From Bacteroidales bacterium (GTDB lineage: Bacteria; Bacteroidota; Bacteroidia; Bacteroidales; NBLH01), in contig JAFGWC010000022.1 in the NCBI GenBank assembly GCA_016937695.1, positions 1-49,853 on the forward strand: DNA of 49,853 bases. Reading direction: 5' to 3'. Positions 28,901-37,190 of this stretch are shown here, one piece after another; positions within the stretch are counted from its first letter, which is position 1; every line of letters starts with the position of its first letter. The position numbers were made by a program, and so were the translations under genes. The notes beneath the pieces are model-generated. The model saw only the letters and a list, made by a program, of their open reading frames with translations, ran no database searches and had not been told where the DNA came from.

Positions 28901-29047
28901 TATCTTCCAAAAGGAACTTATGTTTTTGAATATCCGTTAAGAGTTACTCATAAAGGCGACTTTTCTAATGGAATTACAACAATCCAATGTATGTATGCAC
29001 CAGAATTTACTTCTCATAGCGAAGGAGTTAGAGTTAAAGTTGAATAG
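22913..29047 (+). CDS. Alpha-2-macroglobulin-like protein with thioester motif
   Basis: A 2044-residue exported protein with a signal peptide (residues 1-27, ending NANSQ). The N-terminal 480 residues are mainly helical, then MG-type beta domains follow; the MG2 hallmark VFLYTDRAIYRPGQTIYFKG lies near residue 606-625. A low-complexity acidic/basic stretch (about 1195-1260: EEEAPMLEKVTRKESKKNG...DDSLPGE) is the probable bait region. It is followed by the A2M domain (FFYPELQTNSEGELIVKFTI, TKWKMMGFAH) and the thioester C1496-S-E-Q1499 in YPYECSEQT within an alpha/alpha toroid. Bacterial macroglobulins are thought to trap attacking proteases by covalent thioester capture. No pbpC partner is adjacent, unlike the proteobacterial arrangement. 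No lipobox is seen. A strong terminator follows. Confidence 0.95.
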   Translation: MKKALFILSLIYLHLFNGYFTYNANSQILNDVKKNKTEWAKVDSLDKLALPESALKLVEDIYKIAKKDNNHDQIIKAFIYRMKYINATKENSFENLIQDTKVEISNSDFPNNAVLNSMLAEMYWMYYTNNRYNFYERTNTIDYNSDDIKTWTLDQLIDKVIKHYLISLSEKEKLQNTLTNSYDEIIQFGSNSRELRPSLYEFLAWRALDFFKTSELSLSKPADYFQLKEDFYFSDAESFSKIKINTKDTLSLHFYAILIYKEILNFRLNDKNLPALINSDLSRIEFVNRFSVNANKDTLYLNYLRKLQFKYADKEEFAEISYYIADYYNKNSIKYNPEIENTKIFKNFKQIAYNLCENAIDKFPKSYGASMCMNLKYNILNANLSFKTEKVLSVGQNFSSLISYRNIDTVFIKVGKIDRELLSKLKDKYYGKELYDKIKSSVKAIKSYTEILPESNDFNAHKTEFVFDKLDFGTYIIFIANNEKFEYDKNITTYSEINISNIAYFKRKLQNGSFEFHVMDRTKGTPLNNVTVKAYYQKYNYTLRKYRKILNGTYTTNEQGYFIVDAVKGQDSKYLSFEFINGADYYDSESSAYLYFSEYNPQKSKKVFLYTDRAIYRPGQTIYFKGIMINTDGENNEIVANQKVNVILYDVNYKKIADQNYTTNEFGSFNGTFSIPQGLLNGQMQIYCSGYGYKYVSVEEYKRPKFEVEILPFEGNYLLNDTVSIKGKAKAFAGSMISDAKVKYRISRTPIWHGWWYYSIPSIEIQIADGELITDEKGEYEIDFVALPDLSINKSEHVLFNYKIDIDVTDLNGETHSVSKNMLVGYTSLKLSLDIPNDVNKDDIIDKFKINTSNVNGEFITAKGEINVYKLQKLNSALRERMWEKPDQYLYSNQEWEKLFAGNVFDDENNIQKRKIEKLVFNSKFDTEKSKEIEFSKINKWESGLYYAETKSVDAFGNSVSWKNYFVVFSEKDKQTADKIIDYFIPLKTNAEPGENAEFLIGSAEKNIKVLYEIEHKNKIIEKKWLQLNDNQHVIEIPVKEEYRGNFAVHFNYILNNRYYKHTETIIVPYSNKRLDIVFETFRDKLYPGQNEEWKMKISGKNGEKVAAEFLTTLYDASLDMFKANYWDFNIYRSYYSSLAWNSDAFNTLASQLYSINFNKNFYFPYRAFDQFNWFGFSYYYYNDRYFSFGGVETEEEAPMLEKVTRKESKKNGNKRTALPVSDMKANGDEFDDSLPGEPTVEAIEDNDKELQTGENFENVHIRTNFNETAFFYPELQTNSEGELIVKFTIPESLTKWKMMGFAHTKDLKYGFVNNQLVTQKDLMILPNEPRFFRQSDKIIFPAKLSNLTDEKMNGVVRLELFDAITMEPIEGIFSKKESAEKSFDVDGKRNILIEWELNIPENIGAVTYKIVAKADKFSDGEQKAIPVLSNRMLVTESLPLPIRGKQTKEFELTKLVKSKKSESLKNFKLTLEFTSNPAWYALQALPYIMEYPYECSEQTFSRFYANSIASHVVNSSPKIKRVFDSWKDTPDSKAFLSNLEKNQELKSVLLEETPWVLDAVDEQVRKKRIGLLFDLNTMADQLNRAKTKLEKAQKSNGAWPWFDGMPESRYITQYIVEGFGHLDHLGIENIRKDEKIWKMITDAVNYLDIRLKEDYDWLKKNYKKDELEKNHLSNIAIHYLYGRSYFKDIPVPEKSQNAFDYYKNQSEKYWTSQDLYSKGLIALFLNRYNSSKVAGDIVKSLKEYSLDNEELGMYWKNNVAGYYWYTAPIETQALMIEVFDEVAQNQVDVEALKVWLLKQKQTQDWKTTKATTEAVYALLLKGVKLLDSDKMVNIQLGDLKIEPDKMDGVQIEAGTGYFKTSWSGSDIKPEMGKVKVKKEDEGVAWGSLYWQYFEDLDKITIHETPLKLDKKLFVERITERGKIIEPISKKTNFILGDKVIVRIELRVDRDMEYVHMKDMRASGFEPINVFSTYKYQGGLGYYESTKDAATNFFMAYLPKGTYVFEYPLRVTHKGDFSNGITTIQCMYAPEFTSHSEGVRVKVE

Positions 29048-29064
29048 AATAATTTTATAAACAT

Positions 29065-29099
29065 AAAAAAGAGGCAGTTTTCGAAGCTGCCTCTTTTTT
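29065..29099. terminator. Bidirectional terminator
   Basis: A 13-bp perfect stem AAAAAAGAGGCAG / CTGCCTCTTTTTT with a 9-base loop, 18 bases after the macroglobulin stop. A/T flanks on both sides suit both the plus-strand gene and the convergent small gene at 29126. Confidence 0.9.
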
Positions 29100-29125
29100 A
29101 TTATACCTTAATTAATCGAAATTTT

Positions 29126-29332
29126 TTAAATTGATTTAAAAACTGAAGCAATACTTAACTCAGAAGCATTAATATTAACCTTATTTATTATTTCTGAAAT
29201 TATAAAATGTGAAAATTTAAATGCAAAAAGTATAAAAAACGGAATTATTGTAAATAAAAAAATTATTGAAATTAAAATTTTATATAAAACAGCTTCTTTT
29301 CCTTCTAAATATATTAAATCTTTTGGTTCCAT
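29126..29332 (-). CDS. Small single-helix membrane protein
   Basis: A 68-residue hypothetical protein with one long hydrophobic segment (about residues 18-40, ISIIFLFTIIPFFILFAF) between a charged start (MEPKDLIYLEGKEAV) and a polar tail. I do not recognise the family. It ends before a bidirectional terminator and follows another small membrane protein on the same strand by 56 bp, so the two may be a tiny operon. It could be spurious, but the regular membrane-protein layout favours a real gene. Confidence 0.5.
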   Translation of the reverse strand: MEPKDLIYLEGKEAVLYKILISIIFLFTIIPFFILFAFKFSHFIISEIINKVNINASELSIASVFKSI

Positions 29333-29388
29333 TTTATAATTATTTTAATTGATAGCGTTAATTTATTATATGTTATTATTAAAAAAGT

Positions 29389-29619
29389 TTATTTTTTTAT
29401 TTGATTATACATATTTGCTGCATAATTTATATATAATGCAATTAATACGATTATAAATGCAGAAATAGCAAGTGTAATCAGGAATATTGGTAGTGCTTTT
29501 GATTGTGGACTAATTAAAATTAATAATCCAAAACCCAAAAAAACCATTAAAATAATATTAAAAATTACTTTTATAACTAAAGATGTATTAGGTTCTTTAT
29601 TTTTATTATTTATCGGCAT
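29389..29619 (-). CDS. Small two-helix membrane protein
   Basis: A 76-residue hypothetical protein with a polar N-terminus (MPINNKNKEPNTS) and two predicted helices, about 16-36 and 43-66, joined by a short SPQSKALP loop, ending in MYNQIKK. The family is not recognised. It is upstream of the 68-residue membrane protein on the same strand and may be co-transcribed with it. No TAnnTTTG box was found upstream. Function unknown. Confidence 0.55.
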   Translation of the reverse strand: MPINNKNKEPNTSLVIKVIFNIILMVFLGFGLLILISPQSKALPIFLITLAISAFIIVLIALYINYAANMYNQIKK

Positions 29620-29720
29620 TTTTATTAATCTTTTTTTGTCTTGTAATTCGCAATTTAAGTGCCAATTAATAAATTCTTTTTTATTTTTTATAATATTTTT
29701 TTTTTATTAATTATTTTTAA

Positions 29721-29728
29721 TATTTTTG
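29721..29728 (+). promoter_or_regulatory. -7 box of the giant T9SS cargo gene
   Basis: TATTTTTG fits TAnnTTTG and would give a leader of about 84 bases. Upstream is a T-rich run rather than a clear TTG. The long leader holds no recognised riboswitch. Confidence 0.45.
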
Positions 29729-29818
29729 CCCAACACTTGAACTCAATATAGCTACACCATAACCACACTTAATAATAATTTTTGTTTATTATTAAATTAC
29801 TCTACAAAACATAATTAT

Positions 29819-32800
29819 ATGAAGCAATTTTTTTTATTCTTTATTTTTATTTCAATAATAATATTATTTTTTCCTAATCAGAAAGTTAATTCACAGCCAT
29901 GGCTTTATGATTTATCTGTTAAAAAGAGTTCAAAAAGCAACTTTTTTGATATACAGAAAGCCTTTGAAGATTATTGGAAGCCATATAATGTTAAAGGCGG
30001 ATATTATATTGACAGTAAAGGCGATAAACATAAAGCTGCAGGTTGGAAACAATTCAAACGCTGGGAATGGTATTGGAAATCAAGAGTAGACAATGTTACC
30101 GGCGATTTTCCTATATATTCAAAAATCGATGCGTTAAAAAAATTAGAAACATTAAAGCCTAAAAAGAGTCAGGTGAAATCAACACTTGGAAACTGGCTAG
30201 CTTTAGGACCAAGTAATGTTAATTCGCCAGATTTTGGTACAGGACGTATAAATTGCTTAACTTTTGATCCTAATAGTAATAGCAGATTTTGGGTAGGTGC
30301 ACCTGGAGGAGGAGTTTGGCGTACTGATGATAATGGTGGTGGATGGACTTGTTTAACTGATAATAACCCTGTACTTGGAGTTAGTGTTATTGAGTTACAT
30401 CCTGGATATAATGGAACAACAAATAGAACAATATTTATAGCAACTGGAGATAGAGATGCAATGGATAATCCAAGTGTTGGATTATTAAAATCAACAGATG
30501 ATGGTGCTACTTGGCAAGAAACAGGTTTTTCTGCAGGACCTGGTGAAGGAATGACAATTGGAGGACTGAAAATTAATCCTACCAACCCGGATATTATGTT
30601 AGTAGGAGCTTCCACAGGATTGTACAGAAGTACGGATGGAGGAAATACATGGACATTGAAGCAAAGCGGAAGTTTTACTGATATGGAAAGAAAACCTGGT
30701 AGCACAACAATATATTATGCTTCAACAAATGGTTGGAACCCAAAAGTTTATAAAACTATCGACGCTGGTAATACATGGACCTTAGTACGAACAATTACCG
30801 GACATTTTAGATGTGAAATAGCTGTTACAGATGCTGATCCTAATTATGTTTATATTATTACAAGCGAAAATGCAAATGATAGCGGAAACATTGAACGTTC
30901 AACAAACTCTGGTGATACTTGGACTATTATGTATGATACTAGTGATCCTAATTTATTTGGATGGCGAACTGATGGCGCTGATGATGGAGGTCAAGGTTTT
31001 TACGATATTGCAATTGCAGTTTCAAACACAAATAGAGATTATGTATATATAGGTGGTGTAAATTCTCATTTTTCAACAAATGGAGGAACATCTTTTACTG
31101 GTGTTACATGCTGGACATCTAGTTCTACATATAACAGAAATGGTTCAGCTGTAATCCATGCTGATCATCATAATGCTTATTTTCATCCTGTTACAAACAG
31201 ATTATACGATGTTAATGATGGAGGTGTTCATTATACAGATAATATTACTTTGCTTAATAATTCTACATGGACTGATATTACCAGAGGCCTTGCAAATGGT
31301 CAAATATATGGAATTGGAGTATCACAATTAAGTGCAGATGAAACAGTTGCAGGTTTTCAGGATAATGGAACAAAATTATTAGCAAGCGGAACAGCTCTTT
31401 GGTCAGATGTAAAAGGTGGAGACGGAATGCATTGTGATATAGATGTTACAACTGATGAAGTTCAATACGGAACTTATGTTGAACTACAGGTTGATAGAAC
31501 AACAAATGGCTGGACTTCAAGAGGAAGTATCAGAAATGGTGGAGGAGCTGACTGGGCAGGACCTTTAGAAGGTGATCCTTATCTGCCTGGTGTTATATAT
31601 ATTGGAACTGATGCTGTTGAAAGATACAATGGTTCTTGGTCTGATATGTCTACTTCATTAAACTCAACTTCATACTTATTAGCACTTGATGTCCATAACG
31701 ATGGAACAAACTTAGTTATTTATACTGCAGATAATACAAATTTATGGCGTTCAAATACTAGTGGAACTTCTTTTGTTAGTGTAAAAAATAATTTACCATC
31801 TAATATGGTAAAAGATATTGCAATCGATTATCTTAATCCTACAACTACAGCTTGGGTGGCATTAGGCGGATATGATGATAATAATGTCTATATGACAACT
31901 GATAATGGCGCTACCTGGACAGATATTTCTGAGGGATTACCTGAGTTGCCTTGTAATACTATCGTTCAAAACAGACAAAATACAATACAAAATGAATTAT
32001 ATGTTGGTACTGATGTGGGTGTTTATGTTAAGCTTGGAAATGCTCCTTGGCAACTATTTGGAGAAGGACTTCCAAATGTGGAGGTTTCAGATTTAGAGAT
32101 TTATTATGATTCTAATCCTGCAAACTCAAGATTAAGAGCAGCAACTTATGGACGAGGTGTATGGGAATCAGATATTTACAATCCGCCAGCTCTTGATGCA
32201 GCAATTTCTGCTGTTATTGAACCAAGTTCAGAGTACTGTGGACTTGGAGATTTCACACCTACTTTTACTCTTGCAAATATTGGAACTACTTCATTAACAA
32301 CAGCTGATATAAGTTATTCGCTTGATGGAGGCGCTAGTGTTAATCAAGCATGGTCAGGAAATCTTGCTCAAGGTGAATCTACAAATATTATATTTCCTAT
32401 TGAAAGCTTATCATATGGAACTCATGATATTGTTGTTACTGTTTCAAATACCAATGGTGCAACTGATGATGTTAGTATTAACGATATAAACCAGAAAACA
32501 TTTGAAGTATGGAATAATACTCTTCCATATACTCAAAATTTTGATGATTTTACAAATGGTGGTAATTATAGTGGTTATGGTGGAGAGAGTGTATCATTAT
32601 CAGAATGTTGGATAAATGGTGACGAAAGCGGTGTTGATTGGAGCGTAAATTCTGGCGCAACTGGTTCTTCAGGAACTGGGCCGGATACATACGGTGATCA
32701 TACATCAGGTTCTGGAAAATATTTATATACAGAAACATCCTCTGTTTATTCGAAAAGAGCTGATGTTTTAACACCAACTTTTGATTTAACAAATTACTTA

Positions 32801-35800
32801 GGTGCCAATATTTCATTTTGGTACCATATGCTTGGAACAAATATGGGTATTTTAAATGTTGATTTGCATTATGGAGGCGTTTGGCATAATAATATTACTG
32901 TTTCTTTTAATGGTGTTAGTGCTACAAGTTTAAGTGGAAATCAAGCTGATGAATGGCGTGAAGCAACTGCTGACATTTCTGTTGCTGATGGATATGATGA
33001 TGTTATTGTTAGATTGAGAGCTGAACCAACAGCATCAGATTATTCAGGCGATATGTCTATTGATGACTTTACTCTCGATGCTACTATTGCATGTACTCAA
33101 CCATCAACTCAGGCTAGTAATTTTAATGCTACACCAGATTATGATTATATTGATATCTCTTGGTCAAGAGGAACTGGTGATAATTTAATTATTTTAGCAC
33201 ATGAAGGTGCTGCTGTAAATAGTGAACCTTTGTATAGTATATCATATAGTGCTAACACTTTATTTGGATTAGGTGATGAAATTGGAGCTGGTAATTTTGT
33301 TGTTTATAATGGCACAGGAACTTTTGTCAGAGTTACAGGCTTGAATCAAGGAACTGAATATCATTTTGCAATTTATGAATATAACAGTATTGATAATTGC
33401 TATTTGACTGCAGGAATTACAGGATATAGTACAACTTTAACTTATCCGCCTCTAATTTCTGCTATAATTCCAGATAATTTTTTTGCTGATTTAGGAAAAC
33501 AACTAACAATTAAAGGTTCAAATTTTAATGGCGTTTCTTCTGTTGAATTAGGTGGAATATCAGGATCCATTTTCTCAAATGATGGCTCAACATTAACTGT
33601 AGATTTTCCTGCTGGAAATTATTCTGATAATAATTTAGTTATTACAAATTCTGGAGGTAATGATAATTTTACTTGTACTGTAAATACTAGAAATACTATA
33701 CCTGTTGGAAATGGAACAGATTCTCATTTAACAATAACAAGTGCTTTGGAAGGCTTATTTGCATGGTGGGGAACAAATTCCTTTGACGCAGAAAAAACAA
33801 TTGATGTATATTCAGGAACTTACACCGAAACTGTTACACCTAATTTAAATTTAAGTCCAACGGTTGCAAATATGCTTGTTATTAAAGCTCATACTGATGA
33901 AACACCAGTTATTAATGCTAGCACTAATGCGAATGGCGTTAATATTGGAAATTTAGATTATGTTAAATTTGAAGGATTTACTGTTTTTGGAGCTACTGAA
34001 GATAATATTTATTCGGAAGGAGATTATAATCAAATATCTTTTAACAAATGTTACGGCTCAATAACTGGGTCTGGAATTAAATTAAATTCTGCGAACAATA
34101 CATCTTTAACTAACAATTTACTTTATAATAATTATAATTACGGAATACAAATAACTGGTTCAGATAATCTTACAGTAAAAAATAATACTATTTCAGATAA
34201 TGGGCATAATTTAATTTTAGAAACTAATATTCAGTTATATTATCAGGATTTTGAAACTGATAGAAACAATTGGACTACAACAGGAGGTCATTGGAGTTTT
34301 TATAATGATGCTGCATATGCAAATTCAGGTACTTATTCTGCTATGTGTGAAAGAACTCAAAATATTCCTGATATTTTTACATATTCTAATACGATTAATA
34401 TTAGTGGGTTTGATAATATTGTTATATCATGTTGGGTTGAGGATGATAATCCTTCTGTTAATCTAGAAGCTGATGATTTTATTAAAGGTGAGTTCAGATT
34501 AGATGGAGGAGCATGGACTGAATTTTTTAGTGTTTATGATGATTTGAATACTTATACTAAATTTTCAAGTTCGCCAATTATTGGCTCATATTCAACAATT
34601 GAATTTAGATTTACAGGAGATTTGGATAATAATGAATGGTGGCAGTTGGATGATATTGAAATTCGAGGTGATGAAGCTGGAGCTAGTGGTACAGAAGGTT
34701 CTGCATTATATGTAGAATCTGGAAATTCGATAATTCTTGAAAATAATATTTTAGTTGCTAAAACAGGAACTGATTATTTAGCAATGAAAACAGAATTTGG
34801 AACTTCAATTTTATCTAATTATAATACTTATTACAAAGATGCCGGAAATACAAATCTTGTAAATTATTTGGGTACATATTATATCGATTTTATTGATTGG
34901 CCTAATGAAGGATTAGATGATTCAGAAGCAAATCCTCTTTTTGTTATTTCCGGAACAGATTTTCACCTTCAATCAACTTTTGGCTCATTTCAAGGAGGAC
35001 AATGGCCGCCTATTTCTGCAATTGGTGGTGTTTGGAATACTGATGCTTCTGATTCACCTGCAATTGATGCAGGTAATGCAGATGATTACTTTAACGAGCC
35101 ACTAATAAATGGTGATGTGATTAATATTGGTTGTTATGGAAATACCCAACAAGCATCTAAATCAGGTTTTAATAGTGGAACAGAAGGATTATGGACTGGC
35201 GCAATATCTTCGAATTGGTTTGTTTCAGGCAATTGGGATGATGGTAATGTTCCTATTGAAAATACTGATGTTGTAATACCTGTTGTTGCTCAATTACCTG
35301 TTATAAATTCAGAAGCTGTTTGTAATAATTTAATAATAAATTCTGGAGCTTCTATCACAATAGACATTGTCGGAAATCTAAAAGTTAATGGTATTTTAAC
35401 AAATAATTCAGGAATAAGCGGATTAATAATAAATTCAACAGAAATCGGCGATGGTTCTATAATTCATAATAATTCAGGAATTAATGCAACTGTAAAACGA
35501 TTTTTAGATGCGCCTGTTTCAAGTACGCAGTGGCATTATTTATCTTCACCAATTACAAATGCGCCTGTTAGTTTATTTAGTTCTGATTTTTATAAATATG
35601 ATGAAACAACTGATGATTGGTGGTCAGACGCAAATCTATACGGAAATTCTGGTTGGTTGCAGCCAACAGGAAATTTAGTTCCAACAACCGGTTACATTTT
35701 TAACAGTACTGAAATAACCAAGAATTTCGAAGGAGAACTAAATTATTCAAGCTCTAATTATGATGTAAGTGTTTTATACACAGAGCATTCTGGTGATGCA

Positions 35801-37099
35801 GCTAATGTTGAACCTTACTCCAACTTCGATGGATGGAATTTAGTGGGAAATCCTTATCCTACAAAACTAGATTGGGATGCAATAATAAAAACTAATGTTG
35901 ATGCAACAATTTATTATTACAATGATTTAACTCATAATTATGCATATTATATAGAAAATGTAGGTAGTGTTAATGGTGGAAGCAGATACATACCTTCAAT
36001 GCAGGGATTTTTTGTTAAAGCAAGTACTAATACTGGTGGAAATTTAAGTATTACACTTTTAGCAAGAGAAAATTCTGATAATTCATATTTTAAAAATTCA
36101 GATAAAAATTTAACTTATAATGTATTAAAATTGTCTGTCTTAGATAAGGATTTTAAAGATGAATTAATCATTAAATTAACTGATAATGCTAGTTTATTGT
36201 TTGATAATCAGTTAGATGCATATAAACGATTTTCATGGGATGATGAAATTCCTCAGATATTTTCTTTAAATGCAGAAAAGAATTCTTCATATTCTATTAA
36301 TTGCTTACCTCTATCTGAGAACAAGTTAATAATTCCTATTGGATTTAAATTTAGAAGCGAAGGCAAATTTATTTTGAATATTGAAGAATTAAATTTTGAT
36401 GGATTTCATGTTTTTATTGAAGATATTTTTGATAAAATATCATACAATTTAAATGAAATAAATCAGATAAAAATTGATTATAACGACGACTCAAAGATAG
36501 ATAGATACCAATTAAATATATCAAAGAATAATGCTCCTGAAGTAATGTCCGAAATTCCTAATCAGGAAATAGAATTAGGTGGCGATTTTGAGTATTCTAT
36601 TGCAGAGAACACTTTTTTTGATGCTGATTTAAATGATAAATTAAGTTTTAAAGCTGTTTTATCTAATGGTAATTCTTTACCTAAGTGGTTAAGTTTTGAT
36701 GCAAAAAGTATTAGTTTTAAAGGCGTTCCGGATGTTGAACAAACTATTGAAATTATGATAATTGCAGAAGATTTGTTAAAAGCTGCTGTTTCTTCTAATT
36801 TTAAGATTAATGTTAGTTCAGCAACGGTAATTGAAATTCCGGAAAATGAAAAATCATCATTATGTAAAATTTATCCAAATCCAAATAATGGTATATTTTA
36901 CATTGAAGTTGATAGCAAGTTTAATCTTATTCATTATGAAATTACTTCGATTAGTGGAAAATTAATTAAAAGTATGGATTTAATTAATAAAGGTACAAAC
37001 AATGTTGATATGAAAGGAATAGCAAATGGATCTTATATATTAAATATTATATTAGACAATAATATTAAAATAAAAAAATCAATAATTATTGAGTATTAA
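29819..37099 (+). CDS. Giant multidomain T9SS-secreted protein with BNR/sortilin-like propeller
   Basis: A 2426-residue secreted protein. Domains by eye: signal peptide 1-26; BNR/sortilin-like beta-propeller repeats about 123-786 with recurring STDGGNTWT, TTDNGATWT and GRGVWESDI; CARDB-like Ig domain 791-895; a jelly-roll (MAM-like) domain 901-1090 (LPYTQNFDDF ... MSIDDFTLD); FN3-like 1095-1207; IPT/TIG 1210-1290; right-handed beta-helix about 1294-1780, interrupted by a second jelly-roll at about 1471-1620 (YYQDFETDRNNW ... WQLDDIEIRG); a Bacteroidota-type extracellular region 1790-2235; a cadherin-like Ig domain about 2237-2334; and a T9SS type A sorting domain 2348-2426 (CKIYPNPNNGIFYIEV). 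It should pass the outer membrane by the T9SS and be attached or released. No peptidase triad was found; adhesion or glycan binding is inference. No T9SS machinery genes lie in the window. Confidence 0.93.
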   Translation: MKQFFLFFIFISIIILFFPNQKVNSQPWLYDLSVKKSSKSNFFDIQKAFEDYWKPYNVKGGYYIDSKGDKHKAAGWKQFKRWEWYWKSRVDNVTGDFPIYSKIDALKKLETLKPKKSQVKSTLGNWLALGPSNVNSPDFGTGRINCLTFDPNSNSRFWVGAPGGGVWRTDDNGGGWTCLTDNNPVLGVSVIELHPGYNGTTNRTIFIATGDRDAMDNPSVGLLKSTDDGATWQETGFSAGPGEGMTIGGLKINPTNPDIMLVGASTGLYRSTDGGNTWTLKQSGSFTDMERKPGSTTIYYASTNGWNPKVYKTIDAGNTWTLVRTITGHFRCEIAVTDADPNYVYIITSENANDSGNIERSTNSGDTWTIMYDTSDPNLFGWRTDGADDGGQGFYDIAIAVSNTNRDYVYIGGVNSHFSTNGGTSFTGVTCWTSSSTYNRNGSAVIHADHHNAYFHPVTNRLYDVNDGGVHYTDNITLLNNSTWTDITRGLANGQIYGIGVSQLSADETVAGFQDNGTKLLASGTALWSDVKGGDGMHCDIDVTTDEVQYGTYVELQVDRTTNGWTSRGSIRNGGGADWAGPLEGDPYLPGVIYIGTDAVERYNGSWSDMSTSLNSTSYLLALDVHNDGTNLVIYTADNTNLWRSNTSGTSFVSVKNNLPSNMVKDIAIDYLNPTTTAWVALGGYDDNNVYMTTDNGATWTDISEGLPELPCNTIVQNRQNTIQNELYVGTDVGVYVKLGNAPWQLFGEGLPNVEVSDLEIYYDSNPANSRLRAATYGRGVWESDIYNPPALDAAISAVIEPSSEYCGLGDFTPTFTLANIGTTSLTTADISYSLDGGASVNQAWSGNLAQGESTNIIFPIESLSYGTHDIVVTVSNTNGATDDVSINDINQKTFEVWNNTLPYTQNFDDFTNGGNYSGYGGESVSLSECWINGDESGVDWSVNSGATGSSGTGPDTYGDHTSGSGKYLYTETSSVYSKRADVLTPTFDLTNYLGANISFWYHMLGTNMGILNVDLHYGGVWHNNITVSFNGVSATSLSGNQADEWREATADISVADGYDDVIVRLRAEPTASDYSGDMSIDDFTLDATIACTQPSTQASNFNATPDYDYIDISWSRGTGDNLIILAHEGAAVNSEPLYSISYSANTLFGLGDEIGAGNFVVYNGTGTFVRVTGLNQGTEYHFAIYEYNSIDNCYLTAGITGYSTTLTYPPLISAIIPDNFFADLGKQLTIKGSNFNGVSSVELGGISGSIFSNDGSTLTVDFPAGNYSDNNLVITNSGGNDNFTCTVNTRNTIPVGNGTDSHLTITSALEGLFAWWGTNSFDAEKTIDVYSGTYTETVTPNLNLSPTVANMLVIKAHTDETPVINASTNANGVNIGNLDYVKFEGFTVFGATEDNIYSEGDYNQISFNKCYGSITGSGIKLNSANNTSLTNNLLYNNYNYGIQITGSDNLTVKNNTISDNGHNLILETNIQLYYQDFETDRNNWTTTGGHWSFYNDAAYANSGTYSAMCERTQNIPDIFTYSNTINISGFDNIVISCWVEDDNPSVNLEADDFIKGEFRLDGGAWTEFFSVYDDLNTYTKFSSSPIIGSYSTIEFRFTGDLDNNEWWQLDDIEIRGDEAGASGTEGSALYVESGNSIILENNILVAKTGTDYLAMKTEFGTSILSNYNTYYKDAGNTNLVNYLGTYYIDFIDWPNEGLDDSEANPLFVISGTDFHLQSTFGSFQGGQWPPISAIGGVWNTDASDSPAIDAGNADDYFNEPLINGDVINIGCYGNTQQASKSGFNSGTEGLWTGAISSNWFVSGNWDDGNVPIENTDVVIPVVAQLPVINSEAVCNNLIINSGASITIDIVGNLKVNGILTNNSGISGLIINSTEIGDGSIIHNNSGINATVKRFLDAPVSSTQWHYLSSPITNAPVSLFSSDFYKYDETTDDWWSDANLYGNSGWLQPTGNLVPTTGYIFNSTEITKNFEGELNYSSSNYDVSVLYTEHSGDAANVEPYSNFDGWNLVGNPYPTKLDWDAIIKTNVDATIYYYNDLTHNYAYYIENVGSVNGGSRYIPSMQGFFVKASTNTGGNLSITLLARENSDNSYFKNSDKNLTYNVLKLSVLDKDFKDELIIKLTDNASLLFDNQLDAYKRFSWDDEIPQIFSLNAEKNSSYSINCLPLSENKLIIPIGFKFRSEGKFILNIEELNFDGFHVFIEDIFDKISYNLNEINQIKIDYNDDSKIDRYQLNISKNNAPEVMSEIPNQEIELGGDFEYSIAENTFFDADLNDKLSFKAVLSNGNSLPKWLSFDAKSISFKGVPDVEQTIEIMIIAEDLLKAAVSSNFKINVSSATVIEIPENEKSSLCKIYPNPNNGIFYIEVDSKFNLIHYEITSISGKLIKSMDLINKGTNNVDMKGIANGSYILNIILDNNIKIKKSIIIEY

Positions 37100-37134
37100 T
37101 AAAAAACTTTAATTATTAAAATAAATTTTAATGT

Positions 37135-37152
37135 TTTATAATATATTATAAA
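37135..37152. repeat. AT-only perfect palindrome upstream of the small-RNA promoter
   Basis: TTTATAATATATTATAAA is an 18-bp perfect palindrome 36 bases after the giant gene and 5 bases before the TTG of the next promoter. It might be a weak transcript end, an UP-like element or chance in AT-rich DNA. Confidence 0.35.
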
Positions 37153-37156
37153 GGTT

Positions 37157-37185
37157 TTGTAATTCTAAATCTAATTATACTTTTG
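37157..37185 (+). promoter_or_regulatory. Strong-looking promoter of the small-RNA candidate
   Basis: TTG (37157-37159), an 18-base spacer and TACTTTTG (37178-37185) match the Bacteroidota promoter pattern in full. The start should be near 37191, with no gene before the terminator at 37246. Confidence 0.7.
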
Positions 37186-37190
37186 CAGCC

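Noticed and set aside
30169-30705. A 178-codon open frame on the minus strand inside the giant T9SS gene.
   Set aside because: It is antisense to the conserved propeller repeats, is proline/valine-rich from mirrored codons, and has no domain or promoter; it is a by-product of the coding strand's codon pattern.
32550-32840. A 96-codon minus-strand frame, rich in His, Asn and Gln, inside the same gene.
   Set aside because: Low-complexity composition from antisense reading of a Gly/Ser/Thr-rich domain; no start signal.
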